Positions 25,163 through 35,958 of a stretch of 64,000 nucleotides of DNA are shown piece by piece; positions within the stretch are counted from its first letter, which is position 1, and each line of letters begins with the position of its first letter. The stretch is from Rhizobium rhododendri (GTDB taxonomy: Bacteria; Pseudomonadota; Alphaproteobacteria; Rhizobiales; Rhizobiaceae), in the NCBI RefSeq assembly GCF_007000325.2, contig NZ_CP117268.1:124001-188000 (forward strand), given 5' to 3'. The translations under genes were made by a program, and so were the position numbers. The notes beneath the pieces are model-generated. The model was not told where the DNA came from and made no database searches. It worked only from the letters and a program-made list of their open reading frames with translations.

Positions 25163-26785
25163 ATGATACGTATCGAGAATATCAGCAAGCAGCTCAGCCA
25201 TCGCATCCTGTTCATCGAGGCATCTGCCGCCCTCAACAAGGGTGAGAAGGTTGGGCTGGTTGGGCCGAACGGCGCCGGCAAGACCACGGTCTTCCGTATG
25301 ATCACCGGCGAGGAACATCCCGACGAAGGTCAGGTCGCCGTCGATAAGGGCGTGACCATCGGCTATTTCAACCAAGATGTCGGCGAGATGCACGGTCGCA
25401 GTGCCGTTGCCGAAGTTATGGAAGGTGCCGGCCCGGTCAGCATCGTCGCCGGCGAACTGCGCGAACTCGAATCTGCCATGTTCGATCCCGATCGTCTCGA
25501 CGAGATGGATGAAATCATCGAACGCTACGGAGAAGTCCAGGCGCGCTACGAAGAGCTGGACGGCTATGCGCTGGAAGGTCGCGCCCGGGAAGTGCTGGCT
25601 GGCCTCAGCTTCAGCCAGGAAATGATGGACGGCGATGTCGGCGGGCTGTCGGGCGGCTGGAAGATGCGCGTGGCGCTCGGTCGCATCCTGCTGATGCGCC
25701 CCGACGTGATGCTGCTCGACGAGCCGAGCAACCATCTGGATTTGGAAAGCCTGATCTGGCTGGAGGAGTTCCTCAAGAACTACGAGGGCGCATTGTTGAT
25801 GACCTCGCACGACCGCGAGTTCATGAACCGCATCGTCACCAAGCTGATCGAGATCGACGGCGGCACGCTGACGACGTTCTCCGGCGACTATGCCTTCTAC
25901 GAGCAGCAGCGGGCGCTCAATGAAAAGCACCAGATGGCGCAGTTCGAACGCCAGCAGGCGATGCTTGCCAAGGAAATCAAGTTCATCGAACGCTTCAAGG
26001 CGCGCGCTTCCCATGCTTCGCAGGTGCAGAGCCGGGTGAAAAAGTTGGAAAAGATCGACCGTGTCGAGCCGCCGAAGCGCCGGCAGGTCGTCTCCTTCGA
26101 TTTCGCGCCGGCGCCCCGCTCCGGTGAAGACGTGGTGAACCTGAAAAACGTCTACAAGAGCTACGGTAGCCGCAGCATCTATGCCGGCCTCGATTTCATG
26201 GTCCGCAGGCGCGAGCGCTGGTGTGTCATGGGCATCAACGGTGCCGGTAAATCGACATTGCTGAAGCTGGTTACCGGCTCTACCGATCCGGACGAGGGTG
26301 CGGTTGCACTCGGCGCCAGCGTCAAGATGGGCTATTTCGCCCAGCACGCCATGGACCTGCTCGATGGCGAGCGTACCGTGTTCCAGTGGCTCGAGGATTC
26401 CTTCCCGCAGGCGGGGCAGGGGCCTTTGCGGGCGCTGGCCGGCTGCTTCGGCTTTTCCGGCGACGATGTCGAAAAGAAATGCCGGGTGCTGTCAGGCGGC
26501 GAGAAGGCCCGCCTTGTCATGGCAGCGATGCTGTTCGACCCGCCAAACCTGCTGGTGCTGGACGAGCCCACCAACCATCTGGACCTCGACACGAAGGAAA
26601 TGCTGATCAAGGCATTGTCCGAGTACGAGGGCACGATGCTGTTCGTCTCGCACGACCGCCATTTCCTCGGCGCCCTGTCGAACCGCGTGCTGGAAGTCAC
26701 GCCCGATGGCGTGCAGCAATATGGCGGTGGCTACACGGAATATGTGGCGCGCACCGGCCACGAGGCCCCCGGCCTGCACGGCTGA
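25163..26785 (+). CDS. ABC-F family ATPase (ribosome-associated, no membrane domain)
   Basis: 540 aa with two ATPase domains and no membrane segment. The start at 25163 (MIRIENISKQLSHRILF) is the family start; the frame extends further upstream without coding signal. Domain 1: GPNGAGKTTVF, LSGGWKMRVALGR, LLDEPSNHLDLESL. Between the domains is the charged helical ABC-F linker (ERFKARASHASQVQSRVKKL). Domain 2: GINGAGKSTLLKL, LSGGEKARLVMA, VLDEPTNHLDLDTK. ABC-F proteins act on the ribosome E site in translation or antibiotic protection. There is no sign of a specific resistance subtype. Its stop abuts the vapC-like stop. Confidence 0.9.
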   Translation: MIRIENISKQLSHRILFIEASAALNKGEKVGLVGPNGAGKTTVFRMITGEEHPDEGQVAVDKGVTIGYFNQDVGEMHGRSAVAEVMEGAGPVSIVAGELRELESAMFDPDRLDEMDEIIERYGEVQARYEELDGYALEGRAREVLAGLSFSQEMMDGDVGGLSGGWKMRVALGRILLMRPDVMLLDEPSNHLDLESLIWLEEFLKNYEGALLMTSHDREFMNRIVTKLIEIDGGTLTTFSGDYAFYEQQRALNEKHQMAQFERQQAMLAKEIKFIERFKARASHASQVQSRVKKLEKIDRVEPPKRRQVVSFDFAPAPRSGEDVVNLKNVYKSYGSRSIYAGLDFMVRRRERWCVMGINGAGKSTLLKLVTGSTDPDEGAVALGASVKMGYFAQHAMDLLDGERTVFQWLEDSFPQAGQGPLRALAGCFGFSGDDVEKKCRVLSGGEKARLVMAAMLFDPPNLLVLDEPTNHLDLDTKEMLIKALSEYEGTMLFVSHDRHFLGALSNRVLEVTPDGVQQYGGGYTEYVARTGHEAPGLHG

Positions 26786-27175
26786 TCAGGGTTCGCGGAC
26801 GTTGTGGGAGCCGGCAGCTTGGGCCGCCTTGATAAACCTGCGGTCGAACGTCATCATGGCTTCACAGCTGCCGATGCTGCCCAGATGGAGGGCATCGGCG
26901 AAATCCATGCCTTGCTCGGTGCGATCGAGCGCCCGCGCCACCAGCGCTGGACTTTCTAGCGTCACCCGACGCAGGCCGGCGAAGGCCCGGAGCGCCGCAC
27001 AAACCTGCTGCGGCTGATAACTGTAGACGCTCCGCAGGACCCATTCGCATTCGAGCATGACAGTTGTTGCCACGAACACATCCTTATTCTCGACAAGGCT
27101 GCGTGCTTTCGTCGATTGCTCTGGATGATCGCCGGTGAGGTAGCGAATGATGATATTGGTATCAATCGCCAGCAT
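26786..27175 (-). CDS. vapC: PIN-domain toxin (VapC-like)
   Basis: 129 aa PIN-domain ribonuclease. The acidic residues are visible: Asp5 in MLAIDTNIIIRYL, Glu in TVMLECEWVL, and the C-terminal Asp group in GMDFADALHLGSI with MTFDRRF. These bind Mg in VapC-type toxins that cut tRNA or rRNA. Its start overlaps the end of the AbrB-type antitoxin by 14 bases, the usual toxin-antitoxin coupling. Its stop codon directly abuts that of the ABC-F gene (TGATCA), with no terminator between them. Confidence 0.88.
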   Translation of the reverse strand: MLAIDTNIIIRYLTGDHPEQSTKARSLVENKDVFVATTVMLECEWVLRSVYSYQPQQVCAALRAFAGLRRVTLESPALVARALDRTEQGMDFADALHLGSIGSCEAMMTFDRRFIKAAQAAGSHNVREP

Positions 27176-27437
27176 GGCGACGCCTTGCCTCGGCGATGAT
27201 GCCCGCGTCCATATCCTCTATCGATTTCGAGGTGCCGGCATAGGCAAGCGATCCGAAAACCTCGTCTGGCTCGGTGGCTGCGAAATGCGGTGCCGCGCGT
27301 AAAAGCACACCGTCGGCGGTTTCCTCGACCACCAGGCGCGTGCCCGGCTCCCACTGCTGGTGCAGACGCACCGCCTTGGGCAGGATGACCTGCCCTTTGG
27401 TGGACACGACGGTTGTCAGTTTTTCCGGCACGGCCAT
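27162..27437 (-). CDS. vapB: AbrB/MazE-type antitoxin (VapB-like)
   Basis: 91 aa from ATG 27437, which has AAGGAG seven bases upstream. The N-terminus is a swapped-hairpin AbrB DNA-binding domain (TTVVSTKGQVILPKAVR, then WEPGTRLVVEE). The C-terminal tail (DEVFGSLAYAGTSKSIEDM) should wrap the toxin. By family it neutralises the PIN toxin and represses the operon. The longer frame to 27491 has no support. Confidence 0.87.
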   Translation of the reverse strand: MAVPEKLTTVVSTKGQVILPKAVRLHQQWEPGTRLVVEETADGVLLRAAPHFAATEPDEVFGSLAYAGTSKSIEDMDAGIIAEARRRHAGD

Positions 27438-27509
27438 CACAAGCTCCTTGTAAGACGGAGGTAAGATAGCACGGCAGGGCGCCAATGCCAATCGGACGAT
27501 AGCGCGGGG

Positions 27510-28588
<1,079 letters not shown>

Positions 28589-28592
<4 letters not shown>

Positions 28593-30862
28593 GGGGTTAC
28601 CGCTTCCTGCTGGGTCGAGTTGACCGCCGTGAGTTCTACCGTGGTGCCGGTAAAGCGGGGCGAGGTGACCTCTATGGTAATATCGCCGCTCTTGCCTGTC
28701 GATTCCAGCCAGAAGCCGGTCGTGCCGCCCTGGAACGGAATGACGTGGGGGCCGACGATCTTTGCCGGACCAGACACCTTTAGTGTCACGACATCGTTGA
28801 TGAACGGGAGGCGCGAGCCGACCTGATCGAGCGCGCGGACGATAACGCGGGTGCTGTCGCGCCCTTCGGCACGGATCGTCTTGCTGTCCGCTTCGACCTG
28901 CAGTGTCGTCGGCAGCGGATCGGCGACCATGTGCAGTTTTGCGACGGCTTCGCCGGCGACAAATCCAGTGAAATGGGCGTCTTCCCACTGCATGCCCCAG
29001 ACGCCGAGTTCGTCCTTGGTGAAATGACGATGGTCGACGACGATGGGCGGGTGCGGCAGGTGTGGAAACGTCTCGCGGTCAGGACCGACGCGCTTGACCA
29101 GCGAGCCGTAACGCAATTCGATCTCGTCGCAGTTGCTGAGGATGATCAGTGGCAGCACGCCGCCGATGTTGCGCTCCCCACGCGCCCAGAAGGTGACTGG
29201 TTTCATCACCACTTCTTCTGATGGCTCGCACTGGCTGGCATAGACATAGGCTGCAAATTTCGGTTCGCGGAACATGTCCATGACGCCATGGTAGCAGATC
29301 CGGTCGCCGGAGCCGAAGTCCTTGTGGGTGTTGTAGTCGAACATGCACCAGCCGATGGCACCGGAAATGTTGGGATCACCATAGGCAGCGTTCAGCACTT
29401 CCAGATGGCGCCGCACATGCTCGGCCTGCCGCTGTTCCTGGTCGTAGATTTTCGTCGGATACATATGGCCGCCGAATTCGGTGATCAGGTATGGCACGAC
29501 CTTCTGCAGGCCCGTGCATTCCTGCTGGCTTCTCAGCGCCGTGCGCGGGCGGTTGCTGCCCGGCAGTTCCTCGTTGCCGAGGATAAAGTCGTTCATCGTG
29601 AAGACGTCTTCGAGGAATTCGCTATCGAGGATGAATCGGACGCCGCCGGTCTGGCGCGTGCTGTCTAACTCATGGGCGAGCCGGTTGGTCTCGAGATAGA
29701 AGTCGTGGCTATCCTTGGATTCGTTGATGCGCACGCCCCAGATGATGATCGACGGATGGTTCCAGTCGCGCTCGATCATGCGGCGGACGTTCTGGATCGA
29801 TTCCTGCTTCCACTCCTCGCCGCCGATATGCTGCCAGCCGGGGATTTCCTCGAACACCAAGAGGCCAATGCGATCGCACCGATCGAGAAACCATTTGGAC
29901 TGCGGATAGTGTGAGGTGCGGACGAGATTGCACTTCAGCGTGTTCTTCATGATGTCGGCGTCCAGCTCCTGGGCGGAGCGGCCGGCGGCATAGCCGACAT
30001 AGGGGTAGGACTGGTGACGGTTGAGGCCGCGGATCTTTAGCTTGCGACCATTGAGCTTGAAGCCTTCGGTCGTGAACTCGGCCGTGCGGAAGCCGAAATG
30101 CGTGCCGACCTGGTCCGAGCCCTGGTCGCTCTCGAGCGAGACGGCGACGGTATAGAGGACAGGGTCGTCGATATCCCAGAGCGACAGGCCTGTGAGGTTG
30201 GCGAAGGCCAGCGTCACGCTTGTGCCTGTCGTTTCGGACGAGGCCGTGGCAATTTCCTTGCCTGCGGCGTCGGTGATGGCGGCGGTCACGGTGCCGTTGA
30301 ACGCCACACCCTGTGGATTGGAGAAGTCGCAACGCACCGTCGCCGACTTTGCCTCGCTGAGCACATGGCCGGTCTCGATCTTGATGTTGCCGATCGACAC
30401 CGTATCGGTGACCTTCAGCCAGACATCGCGATAGATGCCGGCATAGGTGAGATAATCGATCCGGCCACCGAAGGGCGGGATTTCCGGGTTTTCGCTGCCG
30501 TCGATCTTGACGGTGATCAGGTTGTCGCCCTGATGCAGACCGTCGGTCAGGCGCGCCTCGAAGGGCGTGTAGCCATCCTTGTGGGCGACAATCTCCTTGC
30601 CATTGAGATAAACGACGGAGTCGGCCATGGCGCCGTCGAATACCAGCGACACTTCGCGACCGTCGAACTCCGGCTGCCACTTCAGGACGGCCTGGTAGGT
30701 GAAGGCGCGCTGATAGGATTTCTCGTCGAAATAGTTGAACGGCAGGTCTACCGCATTGTGCGGCAGGGTGACCATTTGGCCGGCGGTCAGGGCCTCGGTG
30801 AGACCAGGGGCGAAACCCTCGTGAAAGGTCCAGGTATCGTTGAAGGAAACAACAGAGCGCAT
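28589..30862 (-). CDS. Glycoside hydrolase family 2 (beta-galactosidase/beta-glucuronidase-type)
   Basis: 757 aa from ATG 30862, which has AGGA six bases upstream; ATG 30868 is an alternative too close to that site. Order: N-terminal jelly-roll sugar-binding domain, immunoglobulin-like domain, TIM barrel (about 270-560), then C-terminal beta domains. The acid/base Glu is near 381 (GVRINESKD) and the nucleophile Glu near 462 (LITEFGGHMYP), both intact. There is no signal peptide, so it acts in the cytoplasm on the imported glycoside. It is embedded in an ABC sugar operon, translationally coupled to the ATPase gene. The exact linkage cannot be told from motifs. Confidence 0.88.
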
Positions 30863-30870
30863 TTTCATTC

Positions 30871-31695
30871 CTATTTGACGGAGCCCAGCATGCCCTGGAC
30901 GAATTGACGTTGCATGAGAAAGAAGACGACGAGCGTGGGCAGCGTCGCAAGCACGGTGCCGACCATGACGACACCGAAATCGGGGTAGTAGGCGGAAGCC
31001 AGTGACGAGACGACCAGCGTGATGGTCTTGGTGTCGTTCGACTGCAGCACGATCAGCGGCCAGAGATAGTTGTTCCACGCCGTCATGAAGACGATGATGA
31101 AGGCGGCCGCATAGGTCGAGCGCATCACCGGCACGTAGATGAACAGGAAGATCTGCCATTCCTTCAACCCGTCGACCTTGGCGGCATCGCGCAGTTCGGA
31201 CGGAAAGGCTTTCGTGCTCTGGCGGAAATAGAAGATGATGAAGGCTGAGCTGATTGTCGGCAGAAGAACAGCGATATGGCTGTTGATAAGACCGGCATGG
31301 CCCATCAGCACGAAGAGCGGGATCATAAGGGCGGCAAACGGGATCATCAGCGTCAGGAGGATGGCGCTGTAGACCCGCTCGCGAGCCTTTGACTTGAACA
31401 TCTCGAAGCCATAGCCGGCAAAGGAAGAGATGGCGAGCGTCAGCACGGTGCTGAGAATGGCGATCTTGGCCGAGTTCCAGAAGATCAACGGCACGTCGAC
31501 TTGCGAGAAGAAGCCCTGCACGTTGATCCAGAAAGCCGAACCAATGGTCACGCTACCCTTGACGATGTCGATCGAAGAATTGCTGGTGCTAATGATCATC
31601 CAGAGAAACGGGAAGACCGAGATGAACGACATGACGCCGATGAAGCCATAGGTGAAAACCTGGATGGCGAGTGCCTTGAAACGATCGCCGCTCAT
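30871..31695 (-). CDS. CUT1-type ABC permease (MalG-like)
   Basis: 274 aa with six predicted helices. The coupling-helix EAA motif is ELRDAAKVDGLKEWQIF. The N-terminus (ALAIQVFTYGFIGVMSFISV) is the first membrane helix. It pairs with the MalF-like permease; their genes overlap by four bases (ATGA). The C-terminus QRQFVQGMLGSVK is typical of MalG-type subunits. Confidence 0.9.
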   Translation of the reverse strand: MSGDRFKALAIQVFTYGFIGVMSFISVFPFLWMIISTSNSSIDIVKGSVTIGSAFWINVQGFFSQVDVPLIFWNSAKIAILSTVLTLAISSFAGYGFEMFKSKARERVYSAILLTLMIPFAALMIPLFVLMGHAGLINSHIAVLLPTISSAFIIFYFRQSTKAFPSELRDAAKVDGLKEWQIFLFIYVPVMRSTYAAAFIIVFMTAWNNYLWPLIVLQSNDTKTITLVVSSLASAYYPDFGVVMVGTVLATLPTLVVFFLMQRQFVQGMLGSVK

Positions 31696-32585
31696 TGGTC
31701 TTTCTCCCGTGCCGCGTAGAACTGCACGAAGGCCAGCATCGCCACCAGCACGACGATGACGTAGGAGACCGTCGCGGCATAGCCGAGGTTCGGTATGAAC
31801 TTGAAGGTCAGGTTGTAGATGTAGAGCGACAGGGTCAGCGTCGAATCCGAAGGACCGCCCTGGGTGATGTTCATCACCTCATCGAACAGCTGCAGCGTGC
31901 CGATGGTCGAGATTACTGAGGTGAACAGGATAACCGGCTTCAGCAGCGGGATGGTGATGTAGACGAACCGTCCCCAGGCATTGATTCCGTCGATGCGCGC
32001 CGCCTCATAGATTGACTTGTCGATGTTCTGCATGGCGGAGAGGTAGAAAATCATATTGTAGCCGGTCCACCGCCAGGTGATGGCAAGAATGATCAGCACC
32101 TTGGCCCAGAAACCGTCGGTCAGCCACGGGATCGGCGACGCGATGATGCCGATGGCCTCCAGCGTGCTGTTGACCACGCCCTGCTCGGCGAACATCCCTT
32201 TGAAAAGCGCGGAATAGGCCACCAGCGAGGTGACGCACGGCAAGAAGATCGCGGTACGGAACAGGCCCCGTCCGACGAGCTTCGGCATGTTCAGCACGGC
32301 CGCCAGCGACAGGGCCAGCAGGATCATGATGGGAACCTGGATGATGAAGAACGTCACCGTATTGGTCAGCGCGTGCAGGAAGACCGGATCGTTGGCGAGG
32401 CGGACGATATTGCCGAAACCGACGAATTTTACCATCGCTCCGCGGCCGGACTGGGACGACATGAACAGCGACCAGAGGATCGGATAGACCATGAACAGGC
32501 CGATCAGCACCAGCGCCGGGGCAATGAAGAGCCATCCGTTGACATTATAGAAGCGGCGAACGCCGCTGGGACGCGCAGAAGCCAT
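31692..32585 (-). CDS. CUT1-type ABC permease (MalF-like)
   Basis: 297 aa with six predicted helices. It begins with a short cytoplasmic tail, then LFIAPALVLIGLFMVYPILW. The EAA motif is YEAARIDGINAWGRF. It lies 67 bases after the binding-protein gene, separated by a very stable hairpin that probably sets lower expression for the membrane parts. It forms the heterodimeric channel with the MalG-like protein. Confidence 0.9.
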   Translation of the reverse strand: MASARPSGVRRFYNVNGWLFIAPALVLIGLFMVYPILWSLFMSSQSGRGAMVKFVGFGNIVRLANDPVFLHALTNTVTFFIIQVPIMILLALSLAAVLNMPKLVGRGLFRTAIFLPCVTSLVAYSALFKGMFAEQGVVNSTLEAIGIIASPIPWLTDGFWAKVLIILAITWRWTGYNMIFYLSAMQNIDKSIYEAARIDGINAWGRFVYITIPLLKPVILFTSVISTIGTLQLFDEVMNITQGGPSDSTLTLSLYIYNLTFKFIPNLGYAATVSYVIVVLVAMLAFVQFYAAREKDQ

Positions 32586-32615
32586 CGATCGCCCTCGAAG
32601 CTGCAGAAAGAGATG

Positions 32616-32637
32616 GGGGCGGCTCGAAAGCCGCCCC
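32616..32637 (-). repeat. Stable hairpin between binding-protein and permease genes
   Basis: GGGGCGGCT (32616-32624) and AGCCGCCCC (32629-32637) form a 9-bp stem; in the mRNA the loop is UUCG, an extra-stable tetraloop. It lies 15 bases after the binding-protein stop. No T run follows on the transcribed strand, so it more likely protects the upstream mRNA from 3' exonucleases than terminates. Confidence 0.7.
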
Positions 32638-32652
32638 TTCGGGGAGGAAGTC

Positions 32653-33927
32653 CTACTGGATCTGGGTCTTTGCCTGGGCGTCGATGGCCTTCAGCGCTTC
32701 GTCGACGGAACCGCCCTTGGCAATCGCCGGGATCTGCGCCGTTACAGCCGCATCGACTTCGTTTGTGTAGATGCCGTAATTGACCGGGGGAACCTTGGCC
32801 AGCCAATCGGCAAAGCTCTGCCACACCTTCTGGCCGCCGAAGAACGCGTCGGCCTGTTCATAGGCAGCACCGGTGCGGGCGGCCGTCAGTGAGCCGACAG
32901 CGCCACGATCGGTCAGGATCTTCTGGTAGAAATCGATGTCCTTTGCGTATTCCGCATTGAGGAAGTCGATCGCCTCGTCCTTCTGCTTGGACGCAGACAG
33001 AACGTACCAGCTGGAACCACCGAGGTTCGATGCATGCGTTGCGCCCTCGACGTTCAATGCCGGGATCGGGGCAACACCCCATTTGCCGGACTGGTCCTTC
33101 TGGGCCTTGATTGTGCCGGTAATCCACACCCCGGTCACTGTCGAGGCAACATCGCCCGAGGTGAACGTGTTGACGTAGTTCGACCAGCCGACAGCCTGCT
33201 TGGCAATGCCCGAGGCCATGATCTTGCCGAAGGTTTCAAGCGATGCCTTGAGCGCCGGATTGTTGAGGATGTTGGGGTTGCCATCCTTGTCGAAATACCA
33301 GCCACCAGCCGACTGCATCAGGATGCGGACGAGACCGGCGTCGTTCGGGTCGGTGCCCATCATTTTCTTGCCGGTCTTGGCTTCGACCTGCTTGCCGATC
33401 TCGATGAAACGGTCCCAGGTGATGTTGTTGAGATCTTCTGCCTTGAAGCCAGCGGCTTCCAGATAGTCCTTGCGATAGTAGAGGCCGGTGACGCCGGAAT
33501 CGAACGGCATGCCGTAGACCTTGCCGTCGACCGTCATCAGTTCGACCTTGTAAGGGGCGAACGCCTTGTAGTCGACCTTGTCAGACATCGGCGCAAATGC
33601 ACCCGGGAAGGACTGGAGATATTTCTGTGCGCCGTAGTCCTCTATGAGGACGATATCCGGCAGGCCGCCGCCAGCACCCGACGACAGGCCGGTCTGCAGC
33701 TTCTGCTCGACGTCAGCCTTGGCAAAGTCGACGACGTTGAAGGTGGTGTCCGGGTGTGTCTTGGTGTAGCGGGCGCCGGCTTCCTTCATGATTGCGACGT
33801 TGAAGTTCGGATCCCAGCACCAGACGGTGATTTCTTTTGCCTCGGCGGCTGTAACCGCCAAAAGGCTGACGCCGGCCAGAGCCAGAGCGATGATGCGCGG
33901 CGCGCGGGCGCGCAGAAAATTATCCAT
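32653..33927 (-). CDS. CUT1-type extracellular solute-binding protein
   Basis: 424 aa, family 1 binding protein. The start at 33927 follows GGGAGGAAG and gives a Sec signal (ARAPRIIALALAGVSLLAV, cleaved after AEA). The mature N-terminus KEITVWCWDPNFNVAIM and SGVTGLYYRKDYLEAAGF are family hallmarks. As first gene of the five-gene operon it captures the glycoside later cut by the GH2 enzyme. A LacI-type operator lies about 90 bases upstream. Confidence 0.92.
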   Translation of the reverse strand: MDNFLRARAPRIIALALAGVSLLAVTAAEAKEITVWCWDPNFNVAIMKEAGARYTKTHPDTTFNVVDFAKADVEQKLQTGLSSGAGGGLPDIVLIEDYGAQKYLQSFPGAFAPMSDKVDYKAFAPYKVELMTVDGKVYGMPFDSGVTGLYYRKDYLEAAGFKAEDLNNITWDRFIEIGKQVEAKTGKKMMGTDPNDAGLVRILMQSAGGWYFDKDGNPNILNNPALKASLETFGKIMASGIAKQAVGWSNYVNTFTSGDVASTVTGVWITGTIKAQKDQSGKWGVAPIPALNVEGATHASNLGGSSWYVLSASKQKDEAIDFLNAEYAKDIDFYQKILTDRGAVGSLTAARTGAAYEQADAFFGGQKVWQSFADWLAKVPPVNYGIYTNEVDAAVTAQIPAIAKGGSVDEALKAIDAQAKTQIQ

Positions 33928-34015
33928 TGCTTCCTCCCAGAAGTCACGTTGACGAGACAAGCCTCCTGTCTCCGAAACGCAGTATTCCTCATAAAAGAAA
34001 AAGAAGCAATATTTT

Positions 34016-34031
34016 CAGTAAATTTTTACTG
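34016..34031 (-). promoter_or_regulatory. LacI-type operator of the glycoside operon
   Basis: CAGTAAATTTTTACTG is a near-palindrome (AGTAAA, TT, TTTACT). It lies about 90 bases upstream of the binding-protein start and its 14-base core recurs exactly at 35200-35213 in front of the lacI-type gene. Two copies flanking one LacI gene are strong evidence for its binding site. Confidence 0.75.
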
Positions 34032-34072
34032 CGCCGCACAAAGAGCCCCTTTGTCGGCACCGTTTTGGCCCG

Positions 34073-35098
34073 TCAACGCGTGCTTTCCCGCCAGATAATG
34101 TCTGTGGATAAGATCACCGTCTTGACGATATCGCGGCCGGCAAACCGCTCCAGCAGCAGGTCGACAGCGGTCTCGCCGATCAGTTCGGCCGGGATACGCA
34201 CGGTCGACAGCGGCGGATTGAGCAGCTGCGCCACCGGAATGTCGTTGAAGCTGGCAATAGCCACATCGTCCGGGATCTTGAGGCCGAGTTCCAGCATTGC
34301 CCGGTATGCGCCGATGGCCATGTTGTCGTTACAGGCGACGATGATGTCTGGCGGCGACGCGATCTGCATCAGGGATTTCGCAAGGGTGTAGCCACTGTTG
34401 GGGGTGAGGTGTTCGGTAACGCAAAGCTCCGGGTCGAAAAGGTCGTGCTGCTTCATCCACTCGATATAGGTCCTGCAGCGCCGCTCGGTGAAATGATTGG
34501 GGACCTGGTTGATATGTTCGAGCCAGCCAATGAAGCCGATGCGCCGGTAGCCGCGGTCGCGGAGTGCCGAAAGCAGCTTGCGCATGGCCAGCTGGATGTT
34601 GCTCTCGACACTGTCCTCGAGGTCGATCTGCGGTGAAAAGTCCGCAAAAACCACCGTACGGCTGTGTTCGCGCAGCCATTCCACCTCCTCGTCGGTGTGG
34701 CGGCCGATGGCGATGACGCCCGAGGCCTCGCGCAGGAGTGTGGCATCCGGCAGGCTGTCGGCGTGGTAGACCTTGACCACATCGATCTGCAGCGCGCGAC
34801 AGCGGTTCTCGATGCCGAGGCGAACGCCGATATAGTAGGGATCTGTCAGCTCCTGCGGCGGCCGCAGGAAGTGGACGAGGGCAATCCGCCCCGCACCGGA
34901 GACCAGTGCTTGCGCGCCATTGAGGCCGTTTGCCCGGTTGCGGCTGCGCGGCGTCGCGTAGTTCAATGCCTCGGCGGTTTCGATGACGGCCTGGCGCTTG
35001 GACGCGGAAATCGACAAGGTCGCATCGTAGTTCAGGACGCGGGAAACCGTAGCCGAGGAGACGCCGACCGCATTTGCTATTTCCTTGATCGTCACCAT
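34073..35098 (-). CDS. LacI-family transcriptional regulator
   Basis: 341 aa. The N-terminal LacI helix-turn-helix (MVTIKEIANAVGVSSATVSR, then hinge VLNYDATLSISASKRQAV) is followed by a periplasmic-binding-protein-like effector domain, with motifs such as ACNDNMAIGAYRAML and IASFNDIPVAQLLNPPLSTVRI. It should repress the downstream glycoside uptake operon until its sugar is present. A matching operator in its own upstream region predicts autoregulation. Confidence 0.92.
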   Translation of the reverse strand: MVTIKEIANAVGVSSATVSRVLNYDATLSISASKRQAVIETAEALNYATPRSRNRANGLNGAQALVSGAGRIALVHFLRPPQELTDPYYIGVRLGIENRCRALQIDVVKVYHADSLPDATLLREASGVIAIGRHTDEEVEWLREHSRTVVFADFSPQIDLEDSVESNIQLAMRKLLSALRDRGYRRIGFIGWLEHINQVPNHFTERRCRTYIEWMKQHDLFDPELCVTEHLTPNSGYTLAKSLMQIASPPDIIVACNDNMAIGAYRAMLELGLKIPDDVAIASFNDIPVAQLLNPPLSTVRIPAELIGETAVDLLLERFAGRDIVKTVILSTDIIWRESTR

Positions 35099-35198
35099 TC
35101 TACTGATTGCCTATCACTGCATCGCCGCAGTGCCGAGTCTGCCCCAAGATTATATTCATATTTGCGCTTGCGGCACCGCAATGGGAAGCCTTTTCCAT

Positions 35199-35214
35199 CA
35201 GTAAATTTTTACTT
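35199..35214 (-). promoter_or_regulatory. LacI-type operator upstream of the lacI-type gene
   Basis: CAGTAAATTTTTACTT shares 15 of 16 bases with the operator at 34016-34031, including the whole palindromic core. It lies about 100 bases before the regulator start, so autoregulation is likely. It is also about 150 bases before the rightward gene at 35367. Confidence 0.7.
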
Positions 35215-35366
35215 CCTGTATGGGGTGCGATGCAGCAAGGTCCGAATTTTACTCCGCGCGGCTTGGGGGGGGCGACAATCGCCGGCAGGTTAGCAGCCCA
35301 GGAATGAACTCTGGATATCGGATTTCTCTTCCGTTAGCCTGCTCCCTGTCTCGAGAGGAGTCCTTC

Positions 35367-35831
35367 ATGCGCCTGCCTGCCTTCGTTTTCGCCGTTCTTG
35401 CTGCCGTCGCCGCCGGTCCAGCCTTTGCTAGCAGTTTCGAAACACCGCAGGCGCTTTTGAAGGCGCTCTATGACGACAAGGTCGGCTCGTCCGATCCCGC
35501 CTCCGTGACCCGGTACCAGGACTACTTTTCGGATCATCTGAACGGTCTGTTCAAGGCCGATGCGGCAAAGACCGACCCCGGGGATTCGCTGTCTCTAGAC
35601 TTCGATCCCGTCATTGCGGGTCAGGACGGGGAGGCCGAGCACCTGAAGATCGGCAAGCCGGACATCAAGGGCGACAGGGCGATGGTCGAGGTCAAGTTCA
35701 TCAACGGTGTGCCGGTGACCTTGCACTACAGCCTCGTTCATCAGGCTGACGGCTGGAAGGTCGACGACATCGAGGACAAGGGGGCGCAGTTTCCCTGGAA
35801 GGTCAGCGCTATCTTTGCGGATGCGAAATAG
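35367..35831 (+). CDS. Exported DUF3828-like hypothetical protein
   Basis: 154 aa from ATG 35367, which has GAGAGGAG upstream. It has a clean Sec signal (MRLPAFVFAVLAAVAAGPAFA). The mature part resembles DUF3828/SnoaL-like exported proteins: TPQALLKALYDDKVG at the start, then VTLHYSLVHQADGWKVDDI at the end. No catalytic motif is apparent. Function unknown; periplasmic location is inferred from the signal. Confidence 0.72.
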   Translation: MRLPAFVFAVLAAVAAGPAFASSFETPQALLKALYDDKVGSSDPASVTRYQDYFSDHLNGLFKADAAKTDPGDSLSLDFDPVIAGQDGEAEHLKIGKPDIKGDRAMVEVKFINGVPVTLHYSLVHQADGWKVDDIEDKGAQFPWKVSAIFADAK

Positions 35832-35958
35832 CATCTCGGGCGCCACGCAGATGTGTATCGCAGCTTGAAGTCGGGACGCCGATCAGTCATGCCGTTCGCC
35901 ACGCTGGATGCCGCCGGTCAGCCGTGCGATATCATGGCGCCAAAACAAGGAGGCCGCG

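Noticed and set aside
24947..26347. 466-codon frame opposite the ABC-F gene
   Set aside because: The opposite strand encodes two complete ABC domains; this frame has no ribosome site or motif.
28593..28988. N-terminal extension of the UgpC-like ATPase
   Set aside because: This part overlaps the GH2 gene in another frame; family sequence begins at 28592, where an ATGA overlap supports the start.
30869..31159. N-terminal extension of the GH2 enzyme
   Set aside because: It overlaps the MalG-like permease gene and has no GH2 sequence; a ribosome site supports 30862.
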